Of a stretch of DNA of 64,000 bases, positions 43,256 through 51,837 are shown piece after piece (position 1 is the stretch's first letter; every line of letters begins with the position of its first letter). The stretch comes from Streptomyces sp. R33 (GTDB taxonomy: Bacteria > Actinomycetota > Actinomycetes > Streptomycetales > Streptomycetaceae). The notes under the pieces are model-generated. The model ran no database searches, was not told where the DNA came from, and saw only the letters and a list, made by a program, of their open reading frames with translations. The position numbers were made by a program, and so were the translations under genes. The stretch is taken from the NCBI RefSeq assembly GCF_041200175.1, contig NZ_CP165727.1:3973501-4037500 (forward strand). Reading direction: 5' to 3'.

Positions 43256-43350
43256 ACATCCCGGCCGACGTCACCGATGCCGAGCACCCAGACCCCGCCC
43301 CCAAGGTCCCGGCTCGCCTTGCCGACGCCGAGCACGCCGACCCCGAACGG
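43202..43350. repeat. 48-bp tandem repeats, right flank of the island
   Basis: GACCCC recurs at 43243, 43291 and 43339, the same 48-bp period as on the left but in the opposite orientation. On the plus strand one frame reads TDPEYTDPAPDIPADV and TDAEHPDPAPKVPARL, related to the left-flank unit. Confidence 0.82.
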
Positions 43351-43456
43351 GCGTGCTCCACCTCAGGGGTCGCAACACCATCCAGGGCACCAACCCCACG
43401 CCCGTCTGAGTACCCGCGCTCATGTGTCCGCGCCGCAGGCGCGGTTGACTCGAGCC

Positions 43457-43801
43457 ATGGATCAGGACACCTCGCGCGACAAGCGCGCCTTCGTCGCGCC
43501 GCTCGTCTCCACCCTGCTGACGCTGCCGATGGCCCTCGTCGCGTTCTTCTTCGTCGGGCTGTCCCCCATGGCCTGCGACTCCTGCGGCGACGCCGCGAGC
43601 GACCGGTTCGACGCCTCGTACGACGTCGCCTTCCCCGTCTTCGCCACCGGCCTGCTGCTCGTCCTGGCCGTGCTGGTGACCAGCTGGGCGCTCCCCTGGC
43701 AGCGGCGGAACTCCGCCCGCCGCGTCGGGTTCGCGCTGCTCGCCCCCGTCGCCGTCGTCCTGGACTACCTCGTGTTCGCCGGCATCGTCGACTGGCCCTG
43801 A
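43457..43801 (+). CDS. small membrane protein, unknown
   Basis: The 114-residue protein has three hydrophobic segments (about 14-35, 53-75, 85-108) and two Cys close together (ACDSCGDAA) in the first loop. No family recognised. It is 79 nt upstream of another membrane protein gene in the same direction. Confidence 0.7.
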   Translation: MDQDTSRDKRAFVAPLVSTLLTLPMALVAFFFVGLSPMACDSCGDAASDRFDASYDVAFPVFATGLLLVLAVLVTSWALPWQRRNSARRVGFALLAPVAVVLDYLVFAGIVDWP

Positions 43802-43880
43802 GACACGCCGATCAAGCCCGTTGCGGGCCGGCCCGCGGACGTGGAGGCTGTGCCAGGGGAAACGCGTACGGGGGAGGCAC

Positions 43881-44615
43881 ATGGTGACGGAGAGCCGAAC
43901 GAACCGGGGGCGCTGGGCGGGCGCCCGTCTGGTCGTGGTGTCGCTGATACCGGCGCTGCTCTGCGGCTTCGTGTTCGCCGAGTGGCTGCCGTCCGACATC
44001 GAGCGCTACGACGCCTACACGGCCGCCGAGCCGTGCACCGCCACCGGTGACACGTACGAATGCCTCCGTACCCTCCCCTTCACCGTCGACAAGACCGTGG
44101 TCAAGAACACCGGCCGGAACGCCAGGTACGAGGCAACCCTCTCCGGCCCCGGCACCTCCTCCCTGACCGGGACCGTGCCCTTCGGTGATCCGGGCCCGCT
44201 GCTCGACCGGCTGGCACCCGGCGACCAGGTGACCGCCGTCGTCTGGCGCAGCACGATCATGGCGCTCTCCAAGGACGGCGTCCGGCAGAGTTCCGCCGAC
44301 GAGCCGCGCGACGAGGCCCAGATGACCGCCGGCTTCGGCACGCTCGCGGGTCTCGTGGCGGCCCTGGGGCTCGCCTTCGCCGCGGCCTCCCTGGCCGGAT
44401 ACGGCGGCCAGGTGCCCTGGACCTGGCGCTCGCTCGGAAAGCCGCTGCTCATCGGCATGGCGCTCACCTGCCTCGGCGTGGCCTTCGCCGCGCTCCTGCT
44501 CGGCCTGCCGTGGTGGGTCGTGCCCGCCGTGGTCGTGCCGTTCGCGGCGTATGCGGCCTGGCAGCTCCACCGGTACCGACTGCGCGGATTGACAGACTCC
44601 AGTCCCGCTCCGTGA
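43881..44615 (+). CDS. membrane protein, unknown
   Basis: The 244-residue protein has one N-terminal helix (about 15-33), a soluble outer domain with a likely Cys pair (EPCTATGDTYECLRTLPF) to about residue 150, and three C-terminal helices (about 152-175, 190-210, 212-230). GGGGAGG lies before the ATG. No family is recognised; the layout suggests a surface domain held by membrane helices. Confidence 0.78.
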   Translation: MVTESRTNRGRWAGARLVVVSLIPALLCGFVFAEWLPSDIERYDAYTAAEPCTATGDTYECLRTLPFTVDKTVVKNTGRNARYEATLSGPGTSSLTGTVPFGDPGPLLDRLAPGDQVTAVVWRSTIMALSKDGVRQSSADEPRDEAQMTAGFGTLAGLVAALGLAFAAASLAGYGGQVPWTWRSLGKPLLIGMALTCLGVAFAALLLGLPWWVVPAVVVPFAAYAAWQLHRYRLRGLTDSSPAP

Positions 44616-44779
44616 GCCGCCGACCGGGCCCGCCTACGCTCCCCCGCATGGGCAGAGCGCGGCGGCTGAAGCCGGGGCAGTGGCGGGTGTGGTGGCGGGT
44701 CTGGCGAGCAGGGCCCCCCGCCGGGTCCGAGCGGCACGTGTGGCCGCTGCGCTGACCGGCGGGGAACCATCGGCGAGGG

Positions 44780-45781
44780 TCAGCGCGCCTCGCGCAGCCA
44801 GCCCGCGACCTCCGTCGCCCAGTACGTCAGGATCGTGTCCGCGCCGGCCCGCTTGATGCCCAGCAGGGTCTCCAGGACGGCCCGGTCGCGCTCGATCCAG
44901 CCCTTCTCCGCCGCCGCCTCGATCATCGCGAACTCGCCGCTGATCTGGTACGCGGCCACCGGGACGTCCACGGCCTGCGCGACCCGGTACAGGATGTCCA
45001 GGTACGGGCCGGCCGGCTTGACCATGACCATGTCCGCGCCCTCCTCCAGGTCGAGCGCCAGCTCCCGCAGGGACTCGCGGGCGTTCGCCGGGTCCTGCTG
45101 GTACGTCTTGCGGTCGCCCTGCAGCGAGGAGGCGACGGCCTCGCGGAACGGGCCGTAGAAGGCCGAGGAGTACTTCGCCGTGTACGCGAGGATCGAGACG
45201 TCCTCGTGCCCGGTCTCGTCGAGCGCGTCGCGGATGACGCCGACCTGGCCGTCCATCATGCCGCTCGGTCCGACCACGTGGACGCCCGCGTCGGCCTGGA
45301 CCTGGGCCATCTCCGCGTACCGCTCCAGCGTCGCGTCGTTGTCGACGCGTCCGTGCTCGTCCAGTACGCCGCAGTGGCCGTGGTCGGTGTACTCGTCCAG
45401 GCACAGGTCGGACATGATCACCAGATCGTCGCCCACCTCCGCCTTCACGTCGCGGATCGCGAGCTGCAGGATGCCGTCCGGCTCCGTGCCCGCCGTGCCC
45501 AGCGCGTCCTTGTTCTCGTCGGCCGGGACCCCGAAGAGCATGATCCCCGCGACGCCCGCCTCCACCGCCTCCACGGCCGCCTTCCGCAGCGTGTCCCGCG
45601 TGTGCTGGACGACGCCCGGCATCGCCGAGATGGCGAGCGGCTCGCTGATGCCTTCGCGTACGAACGCCGGCAGGATCAGGTCCGAGGGGTGCAGCCGGTT
45701 CTCCGCGACCATCCGCCGCATCGCCGGGGTGGTGCGCAGCCGGCGGGGCCGCGAGCCGGGGAAGGATCCGTACGCGCTCAT
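44780..45781 (-). CDS. hemB: porphobilinogen synthase (5-aminolevulinate dehydratase)
   Basis: HemB condenses two 5-aminolevulinate molecules to porphobilinogen. The 333-residue protein has the family core: LILPAFVREG, IMSDLCLDEYTDHGHCG, the Schiff-base Lys regions AYTAKYSSAFYGPFR and MVKPAGPYLDI, and AAYQISGEFAMI. The DLCLDEYTDHGHCG stretch has the Asp/Cys pattern of mixed metal sites. It lies directly after the hemD terminator and in the same direction, so it is a separate transcript next to rex-hemACD. Confidence 0.95.
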   Translation of the reverse strand: MSAYGSFPGSRPRRLRTTPAMRRMVAENRLHPSDLILPAFVREGISEPLAISAMPGVVQHTRDTLRKAAVEAVEAGVAGIMLFGVPADENKDALGTAGTEPDGILQLAIRDVKAEVGDDLVIMSDLCLDEYTDHGHCGVLDEHGRVDNDATLERYAEMAQVQADAGVHVVGPSGMMDGQVGVIRDALDETGHEDVSILAYTAKYSSAFYGPFREAVASSLQGDRKTYQQDPANARESLRELALDLEEGADMVMVKPAGPYLDILYRVAQAVDVPVAAYQISGEFAMIEAAAEKGWIERDRAVLETLLGIKRAGADTILTYWATEVAGWLREAR

Positions 45782-45891
45782 TCTCAGTCGCCTCTTCGAG
45801 CATCGACAGCAGTCGGCACCCAGCCTAGGGGGTGCCGGGCGGCTCACTCCGACCCGGCCGACCCGGAGGTGATCTTCACCGGGGTACGCGA

Positions 45892-45922
45892 AGGGCCCGG
45901 GTGCGCTCGGCGCCCGGGCCCT
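45892..45922. terminator. terminator after hemD
   Basis: Arms AGGGCCCGGG (45892-45901) and CCCGGGCCCT (45913-45922) with an 11-nt loop lie 20 nt past the hemD stop on the minus strand and before hemB. Confidence 0.75.
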
Positions 45923-45942
45923 GATCCGCATCCGCCCACCGG

Positions 45943-47610
45943 TCAGGTGGTACGCCTCCGCCGCGCGCCCGGGCGGCGCTCGCTCGGGCGGGACACCGAC
46001 TCGCCGGCCTCCTTGGCCGCCTCGCGGCGCGCCGCGCCGTACTCGGCCAGGGCCTCCGCCAGCTTGCTGACGCTCGGCTCCGGCGACAGGACGTCGACCC
46101 GGAGGCCGTGCTCCTCCGCCGTCTTGGCCGTGGCCGGCCCGATGCAGGCGATGACGGTCACGTTGTGCGGCTTGCCGGCGATGCCGACGAGGTTGCGCAC
46201 CGTCGAGGACGACGTGAAGAGAACGGCGTCGAAGCCGCCGCCCTTGATCGCCTCGCGCGTGTCGGCCGGCGGCGGCGACGCGCGCACGGTCCGGTAGGCC
46301 GTGACGTCGTCGACCTCCCAGCCCAGCTCTATCAGCCCGGCCACCAGGGTCTCGGTGGCGATGTCGGCGCGCGGCAGGAAGACGCGGTCGATCGGGTCGA
46401 ACACCGGGTCGTACGGTGGCCAGTCCTCCAGCAGCCCGGCCGCGGACTGCTCCCCGCTCGGCACCAGGTCCGGCTTGACGCCGAACTCGACCAGCGCGGC
46501 GGCGGTCTGCTCGCCCACGGCGGCGACCTTGATGCCCGCGAAGGCACGGGCGTCGAGCCCGTACTCCTCGAACTTCTCCCGGACGGCCTTCACCGCGTTC
46601 ACGCTGGTGAAGGCGATCCACTCGTAGCGGCCCGTCACCAGGCCCTTGACCGCGCGCTCCATCTGCTGCGGGGTGCGCGGCGGCTCCACGGCGATGGTCG
46701 GCACCTCGTGCGGCACCGCGCCGTACGAACGCAGCTGGTCGGAGAGCGAAGCGGCCTGCTCCTTGGTGCGCGGTACGAGGACCCGCCAGCCGAACAGCGG
46801 CTTCGACTCGAACCAGGCCAGCTCCTCGCGCCGCGCGGCGGCGCCGTGCTCACCGACCACGGCTATGACGGGCCGGGCGCCCTCGGGCGACGGGAGCACC
46901 TTGCCCTGCTTGAACACCTGGGCGATGGTCCCGAGGGTGGCGTTCCAGGTGCGCTGGCGCGTCGTCGTACCGGCGACGGTCACCGTGAGCGGGGTATCGG
47001 GCTTGCGCCCGGCGGACACCAGCTCGGCGGCGGCGCTCGAGACGGTCTCCAGCGTCGCGGAGACGACGAGGATGCCGTCGCTGGCGCCGACCTCGCTCCA
47101 GCAGCGTGCGGAGGCGTTGCGCGCGTCCACGAACCGAACGTCGGCACCCTGACCGCCCCGCAGCGGCACACCCGCGTACGCGGGCACGCCGACGGCGGTC
47201 GCGACGCCGGGCACCACCTCGAAGGGGATGCCGCCGGTGGCGCAGGCGAGCATCTCCTCGGCCGCGTTGCCGTCGAGCCCGGGGTCGCCGGTGACGGCAC
47301 GGACGACCCGCCTGCCGGAGCGCGCGGCCTCCATGACAAGATTGGATGCGTCCCGGATCACCGGGACACCGGCGGCTGCTGACACTTCGTCAGCAATCGT
47401 CAGCTGTGGCGTGTCCACTCCCGCGCGCGCATGCGTGCGTACGACCTCGAGCACCTCGGGCTCCGCGATCAGTACGTCCGCGGCCGCGAGCGCCTCGACG
47501 GCGCGGAGCGTCAGCAGACCCGGGTCACCGGGGCCGGCACCGAGGAAGGTGACGTGCCCGTGCGCGGCGACGACCGGAAAAGCGGAGGTGGTCGGACGTG
47601 AGGGGTTCAA
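45943..47610 (-). CDS. hemD: uroporphyrinogen-III synthase with N-terminal methyltransferase-like domain
   Basis: The 555-residue protein is a fusion: residues about 15-255 resemble SUMT/CobA methyltransferases (FLGAGPGDPGLLTLRAVEAL, VPGVATAVGVPAYAGVPL) and about 270-535 is the HemD-type synthase that closes and inverts ring D. In the methyltransferase half several usual catalytic segments are altered (for example DARNASARCW in place of the family RVVT-type region), so its activity is uncertain. The TTG start overlaps the hemC stop (TTGA). Full-length fusion is normal for Streptomyces. Confidence 0.93.
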   Translation of the reverse strand: MNPSRPTTSAFPVVAAHGHVTFLGAGPGDPGLLTLRAVEALAAADVLIAEPEVLEVVRTHARAGVDTPQLTIADEVSAAAGVPVIRDASNLVMEAARSGRRVVRAVTGDPGLDGNAAEEMLACATGGIPFEVVPGVATAVGVPAYAGVPLRGGQGADVRFVDARNASARCWSEVGASDGILVVSATLETVSSAAAELVSAGRKPDTPLTVTVAGTTTRQRTWNATLGTIAQVFKQGKVLPSPEGARPVIAVVGEHGAAARREELAWFESKPLFGWRVLVPRTKEQAASLSDQLRSYGAVPHEVPTIAVEPPRTPQQMERAVKGLVTGRYEWIAFTSVNAVKAVREKFEEYGLDARAFAGIKVAAVGEQTAAALVEFGVKPDLVPSGEQSAAGLLEDWPPYDPVFDPIDRVFLPRADIATETLVAGLIELGWEVDDVTAYRTVRASPPPADTREAIKGGGFDAVLFTSSSTVRNLVGIAGKPHNVTVIACIGPATAKTAEEHGLRVDVLSPEPSVSKLAEALAEYGAARREAAKEAGESVSRPSERRPGARRRRTT

Positions 47611-48611
47611 AGCGATCGCTCCCCCATCAGACCGGCCGCGCCCTTGGCCAGCATCTCGTCCGCGAGTTCGCGGCCGAGCGCCATGGCCTCGTCGTACGAC
47701 TGGGGCACGGGACCGGTGGTGGACAGCTGCACGAGCGTCGAGCCGTCGAGGGTGCCGACGACGCCGCGCAGGCGCATTTCATTGACAACCTGGCCGTCGG
47801 CCTGGGGGTCCCCCCACTCGAGCGAAGCCGAGAGTGGGGGAAGATCGGCGAGCGCACCCACAGGTGCGCTGCAGCCGGCCTCCAGGGCGGCGAGCAGGGA
47901 ACGCTCGGCGGTCACGGCGGCCCGGGTGTGCGGGTCGTCGAGCTCGGCGAGCGAAGCGATGAGCTCCGCGTCGGACGCGAGGCATTCCACGGCCAGGGCA
48001 CCCTGGCCGGGGGCGGGCAGCACGTTGTCGACCGACAGGAGGTCGGTCGCCTCGGCGCTGCGGCCGATCCGGTTCAGCCCGGCGGCGGCGAGGACGACGG
48101 CATCCAGCTCGCCGTCGCGCACGAAGCCGATCCGGGTGTCGACGTTCCCCCGGATGGCGACGGTCTCGATGCGCTTCCCGAGGGTGCGCGCGTAGTGGTT
48201 GAGCTGCGCCGTGCGGCGCGGCGACCCGGTACCGATGCGGGCGCCGTCGGGCAGCTGCTCGAAGGTCAGGCCGTCGCGGGCGACGAGCGCGTCGCGCGGG
48301 TCCTCGCGCAGCGGCATGGCCGCGATCACGAGCTCCTCGGGCTGCGCGGTCGGCAGGTCCTTCAGCGAGTGGACGGCGAAGTCGACCTCGCCGCGCACCA
48401 GCGCGTCGCGCAGCGCGGTGACGAACACGCCGGTGCCGCCGATCTGCGCGAGGTTCTCACGGGACACGTCACCGTAGGTCGTGATCTCCACGAGCTCGAC
48501 GGGCCGACCGGTGATCGCCCGTACCGCGTCGGCGACATGGCCGGACTGGGACATGGCCAGCTTGCTGCGCCGCGTGCCGAGCCGCAGGGGCTGGTCGAGA
48601 CGTGGATTCAT
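47607..48611 (-). CDS. hemC: hydroxymethylbilane synthase
   Basis: HemC builds the linear tetrapyrrole from four porphobilinogens. The 334-residue protein has LGTRRSKLA, the VHSLKDLP and GTGSPRR motifs, NRIGR, and the cofactor-binding Cys 247 in EAGCSAPVGA. Residues 258-270 (PPLSASLEWGDPQ) come from a 39-nt palindromic element in frame, in a region where the family has a short loop. ATGA overlap with hemA upstream and TTGA overlap with hemD downstream. Confidence 0.95.
   Translation of the reverse strand: MNPRLDQPLRLGTRRSKLAMSQSGHVADAVRAITGRPVELVEITTYGDVSRENLAQIGGTGVFVTALRDALVRGEVDFAVHSLKDLPTAQPEELVIAAMPLREDPRDALVARDGLTFEQLPDGARIGTGSPRRTAQLNHYARTLGKRIETVAIRGNVDTRIGFVRDGELDAVVLAAAGLNRIGRSAEATDLLSVDNVLPAPGQGALAVECLASDAELIASLAELDDPHTRAAVTAERSLLAALEAGCSAPVGALADLPPLSASLEWGDPQADGQVVNEMRLRGVVGTLDGSTLVQLSTTGPVPQSYDEAMALGRELADEMLAKGAAGLMGERSL
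47802..47840. repeat. 39-nt palindromic element inside hemC
   Basis: CCCCCACTC (47811-47819) and GAGTGGGGG (47832-47840) form a perfect 9-bp stem around GAGCGAAGCCGA. The whole element is 13 codons, read in frame. Its core CTCGAGCGAAGCCGAGAG resembles repeats usually found between Streptomyces genes. Confidence 0.8.
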
Positions 48612-50335
48612 GATGCCCGTCCTGAGTCGTCGTTCTTGTCGGCCTGTCCGGCCTGGTCGACCTGTCCGGCCTGGCCGGCCGCGTCCGCCCGGCTGACGGA
48701 GGCCACCGTCTGCGGGTCGAGGTCGAAGAGTTCGCGCAGTGCCTCGGCGTACCCGGCGCCCCCGGGCTCGCTGGCGAGCTGCTTGACGCGCACGGTCGGC
48801 GCGTGGAGGAGCTTGTCGACGACACGGCGCACGGTCTGGGTGACCTCGGCCCGCTGCCGCTCGTCCAAGTCCGGGAGCCGCCCGTCGAGCCGTGCCACTT
48901 CCATGGCCACGACCTCGGCGGCCATCGCCCGCAGGGCGACGACGGTCGGCGTGATGTGCGCGGCCCGCTGCGCGGCGCCGAAGGCGGCCACCTCGTCGGC
49001 GACTATGCCGCGTACGGCGTCCACGTCGGCGGCCATCGGCGCGTCGGCCGATGCTTCGGCGAGCGATTCGATGTCGACGAGCCGCACGCCCGGGATCCGG
49101 TGCACGGCGGCGTCGATGTCGCGCGGCATGGCCAGGTCCAGCAGCGCCAGCCGTACGGGCGCCGCGTCGACCTGGCTGCGGGCGCCCTTGCGCGGCTGCC
49201 GCTGCGCGGCGGCCTCGCCCTGGTCGGCCCATGTGCCGTGCAGTTCGAGGGAGTTGGCGTCAACCCCGGTGAGCGCGGCCCGCCCGTCGCCGGCGGGCAC
49301 GTCGACGGGGCACCCGTCACGGTCGGCCCCGGGCACGATGGTCCGCGCCACCCCGCCGTCGGCCAGCCGCACCCCGGCCTCGGCGGCGGCCACGAGCCGC
49401 GCCAGGACCGAATCCGGCTCCGCCGGCGTGTGAGGCACGGGGTCCGGGGCGGAGCCCCGGGAGCCGGGAAGGGGCGTGGAGGGGACGAGCCCCACAGCCC
49501 CCGCCACCGCAGCCGCGACCTGGTCCCCGCTCAGCACCAGCCCCGTGGCCCCGGTACAGGACACGACGACGTCGACTCGTGTCAGCTCATCGGCGACCGA
49601 CGCCATCGGAACGGACCGGGCCACCACCCCAGTGCCTGAGGCAACCAGAATCTCGACCAAACGGTCCGCCCGCTCTGCGGTGCGGTTCGCGACGACGACC
49701 TCGGCGACGCCCACCCGCGCCAGCGTGGCCGCGGCCAGCGAGGACATCGAGCCGGCGCCGATCACCAGCGCCCGCTTGTCCTTGGCCCAGACGTCCACCG
49801 GCTCGCGCCCGGCGGTCAGCTGCTCGAGCCCGAAGGTCACCAGCGACTGCCCGGCGCGGTCGATCCCGGTCTCGGAGTGCGCCCGCTTGCCGACGCGCAG
49901 CGCCTGCTGGAACAGGTCGTTGATCAGGCGGCCCGCGCTGTGGAGCTCCTGCCCCAGCGCCAGTGCGTCCTTGATCTGCCCGAGGATCTGGCCCTCGCCG
50001 ATCACCATCGAGTCCAGCCCGCACGCCACCGAGAACAGGTGGTGGACGGCCCGGTCCTCGTAGTGGACGTACAGGTACGGAGTGAGCTCCTCCAGAGCCA
50101 CCCCGCTGTGCTGCGCGAGCAGGGTCGACAGCTCGGCCACACCGGCGTGGAACTTGTCCACGTCCGCGTACAGCTCGATCCGGTTGCACGTGGCGAGCAC
50201 CGTAGCCTCCGTCGCCGGCTCCGCGGCGAGGGTGTCGTGCACCAGCTTGACCTTGGCGTCGGCCGACAAGGAGGCACGTTCGAGCACGCTCACCGGCGCG
50301 CTGCGGTGGCTCAGCCCTACGACGAGCAGACTCAT
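48608..50335 (-). CDS. hemA: glutamyl-tRNA reductase
   Basis: HemA reduces glutamyl-tRNA to glutamate-1-semialdehyde, the first C5-pathway step. The 575-residue protein has the active-site ATCNRIEL with Cys 50, the HLFSVACGLDSMVIGEGQILGQ segment, the NADPH-binding VIGAGSMSSL, and the C-terminal dimerisation region. It is about 130 residues longer than typical GluTR because of an insert at about 280-395; part of it (281-301) derives from a repeat element. Long inserts here are usual in streptomycetes. ATGA overlap with rex. Confidence 0.95.
   Translation of the reverse strand: MSLLVVGLSHRSAPVSVLERASLSADAKVKLVHDTLAAEPATEATVLATCNRIELYADVDKFHAGVAELSTLLAQHSGVALEELTPYLYVHYEDRAVHHLFSVACGLDSMVIGEGQILGQIKDALALGQELHSAGRLINDLFQQALRVGKRAHSETGIDRAGQSLVTFGLEQLTAGREPVDVWAKDKRALVIGAGSMSSLAAATLARVGVAEVVVANRTAERADRLVEILVASGTGVVARSVPMASVADELTRVDVVVSCTGATGLVLSGDQVAAAVAGAVGLVPSTPLPGSRGSAPDPVPHTPAEPDSVLARLVAAAEAGVRLADGGVARTIVPGADRDGCPVDVPAGDGRAALTGVDANSLELHGTWADQGEAAAQRQPRKGARSQVDAAPVRLALLDLAMPRDIDAAVHRIPGVRLVDIESLAEASADAPMAADVDAVRGIVADEVAAFGAAQRAAHITPTVVALRAMAAEVVAMEVARLDGRLPDLDERQRAEVTQTVRRVVDKLLHAPTVRVKQLASEPGGAGYAEALRELFDLDPQTVASVSRADAAGQAGQVDQAGQADKNDDSGRAS
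49437..49500. repeat. GGGGCGGAGCCCC element inside hemA
   Basis: The order GGGGTCCGGGGCGGAGCCCC, then CGGGAAGGGGCG, then AGCCCC matches the element in the DUF2637 gene near 33.5 kb, but the coding strand is the opposite one. It is read in frame as GLVPSTPLPGSRGSAPDPVP. Confidence 0.78.
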
Positions 50336-51177
50336 GCCGGCATCACCGCCGGAACGTCGCCCTCGGGGCCGCTCTTGCGTGCGACGGCGGCGGGCCGTCC
50401 GGCGGGCGGCTCGACGGCCGCGGCCGGGGCAGCGCCGGAACCGGCGGCGGCCTCGGCGATGCCACCGGACACGGCGGAGGCGGAAGAGGAAGGCGTGGCG
50501 TTGGCCGCCGCTTCCTCCCCGGCCTTGCGCTGCTCGTGGAACGCCAGGATCTGCAGTTCGATCGACAGGTCGACCTTGCGTACGTCCACGCCGTCCGGCA
50601 CGGACAGCACGGTCGGCGCGAAGTTCAGGATGGAGGTGACGCCGGCGGCGATCAGCCGCTCGCTGACCTGCTGGGCCGCGCCCGCGGGGGTCGCGATCAC
50701 GCCGATCGAGACGCCGTTCTCCGAGATGATCTTTTCCAGATCATCGGTGTGCTGCACGGGCATGCCCGCGACCGGCTTGCCCGCCATCGCCGGGTCGGCG
50801 TCGATGAGCGCCGCGACGCGGAATCCGCGCGCGGAGAAGCCGCCGTAGTTGGCCAGGGCGGCGCCGAGGTTACCGATGCCGACGATGACGACCGGCCAGT
50901 CCTGGGTCAGGCCGAGTTCGCGGGAGATCTGGTAGACGAGGTACTCGACGTCGTAGCCGACGCCGCGCGTGCCGTACGAACCCAGGTAGGAGAAGTCCTT
51001 GCGGAGCTTGGCGGAGTTGACTCCGGCCGCTGCCGCGAGCTCCTCGGAGGACACCGTGGGCACCGATCGCTCGGAGAGCGCGGTGAGTGCGCGCAAGTAC
51101 AGCGGAAGCCGGGCGACAGTGGCCTCGGGAATACCTCGGCTGCGGGTCGCCGGTCGGTGAGTTCGGCCAGTTGCCAC
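50332..51177 (-). CDS. rex: redox-sensing transcriptional repressor Rex
   Basis: Rex binds DNA when NAD+ dominates and leaves it when NADH rises, controlling respiratory genes. The 281-residue protein has an N-terminal winged helix (TVARLPLYLRALTALSE, then VNSAKLRKDFSYLGSYGTRGVGY) and a Rossmann domain with VVIVGIGNLGAALANY. The Ala/Pro-rich tail after about residue 220 is a lineage extension. The GTG has AGGAG upstream. It is the first gene of rex-hemACD, with ATGA to hemA, and a Rex operator lies in its promoter, so it is autoregulated. Confidence 0.96.
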   Translation of the reverse strand: MATGRTHRPATRSRGIPEATVARLPLYLRALTALSERSVPTVSSEELAAAAGVNSAKLRKDFSYLGSYGTRGVGYDVEYLVYQISRELGLTQDWPVVIVGIGNLGAALANYGGFSARGFRVAALIDADPAMAGKPVAGMPVQHTDDLEKIISENGVSIGVIATPAGAAQQVSERLIAAGVTSILNFAPTVLSVPDGVDVRKVDLSIELQILAFHEQRKAGEEAAANATPSSSASAVSGGIAEAAAGSGAAPAAAVEPPAGRPAAVARKSGPEGDVPAVMPA

Positions 51178-51254
51178 GATGCTCCTGCGGGATGAGCGGG
51201 GCTGCAGGCGGTCACTTGTCCCAAGACCGCCCCGTCGAATGCAGGCTATGTCTT

Positions 51255-51270
51255 TGTGAACGCGTGCACA
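51255..51270. promoter_or_regulatory. Rex operator upstream of rex-hemACD
   Basis: TGTGAACGCGTGCACA matches the Rex consensus TGTGAACGCGTTCACA with one change; the inverted repeat extends outward as CTTTG...CAAAG (51252-51273). It lies 78 nt upstream of the rex GTG. Confidence 0.92.
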
Positions 51271-51450
51271 AAGATTGTGTCCGCTTTGTCCGAGCAAAGT
51301 GACCGGGGTCACGCGACCCGGGCCCTTGGGCCGGGAACTTATGACACGCCGAACCCGTTCAAATCCCGAGGGGGGCAAAACGGTGCACACTCCTCATCGA
51401 TACGCCCCCGAGACCCCACAAATCGCCCATGATGGTAACCGGCCGAAGGG

Positions 51451-51729
51451 TCAGCCCTCCAATGCGCGACGCAGCCGGTCCGGGTTCACCCTCCAGAAGG
51501 TGTGCTGTTCGCCGTCCACCAGCACCACCGGGATCTGCTCCCAGTGCAGCCGGTAGAGCTCCGCGTCCTGCGAGATGTCCTTCTTCTCCCACTGTGCTCC
51601 GACTTCCGCGCAGACCTTCTCGATCACCTCCTGGGCGTCATCGCACAGATGGCACCCCGGCTTCCCGATGAGCGTGACCAACCGCTCGCCGGGACGCTTC
51701 TTTTCCTTACGACGCAGCAAAGGGCTCAT
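51451..51729 (-). CDS. glutaredoxin-like (DUF836-type) protein
   Basis: The 92-residue protein has a thioredoxin fold with the redox pair GKPGCHLC (Cys 26 and 29), QIPVVLVDGE with the cis-Pro, and a C-terminal helix RVNPDRLRRALEG. It sits upstream of rex in the same direction, as is common in actinomycetes, but with a 273-nt gap containing the Rex operator, so it is a separate transcript. Its partner is unknown. Confidence 0.9.
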   Translation of the reverse strand: MSPLLRRKEKKRPGERLVTLIGKPGCHLCDDAQEVIEKVCAEVGAQWEKKDISQDAELYRLHWEQIPVVLVDGEQHTFWRVNPDRLRRALEG

Positions 51730-51837
51730 GCCCCCCATTCTCCCGCGCCACCACGTAACACCACGGCACCGAAGAGTTCACGCCCCCGGCATCCCATCGG
51801 TTCGGGAAGTCCCGAACACAATGGCTATGCTCGCGTC

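Noticed and set aside
44648..44755. 35-codon frame after the membrane protein gene (MGRARRLKPGQWRVWW...)
   Set aside because: No ribosome site and an Arg/Trp-rich composition; too weak to call.
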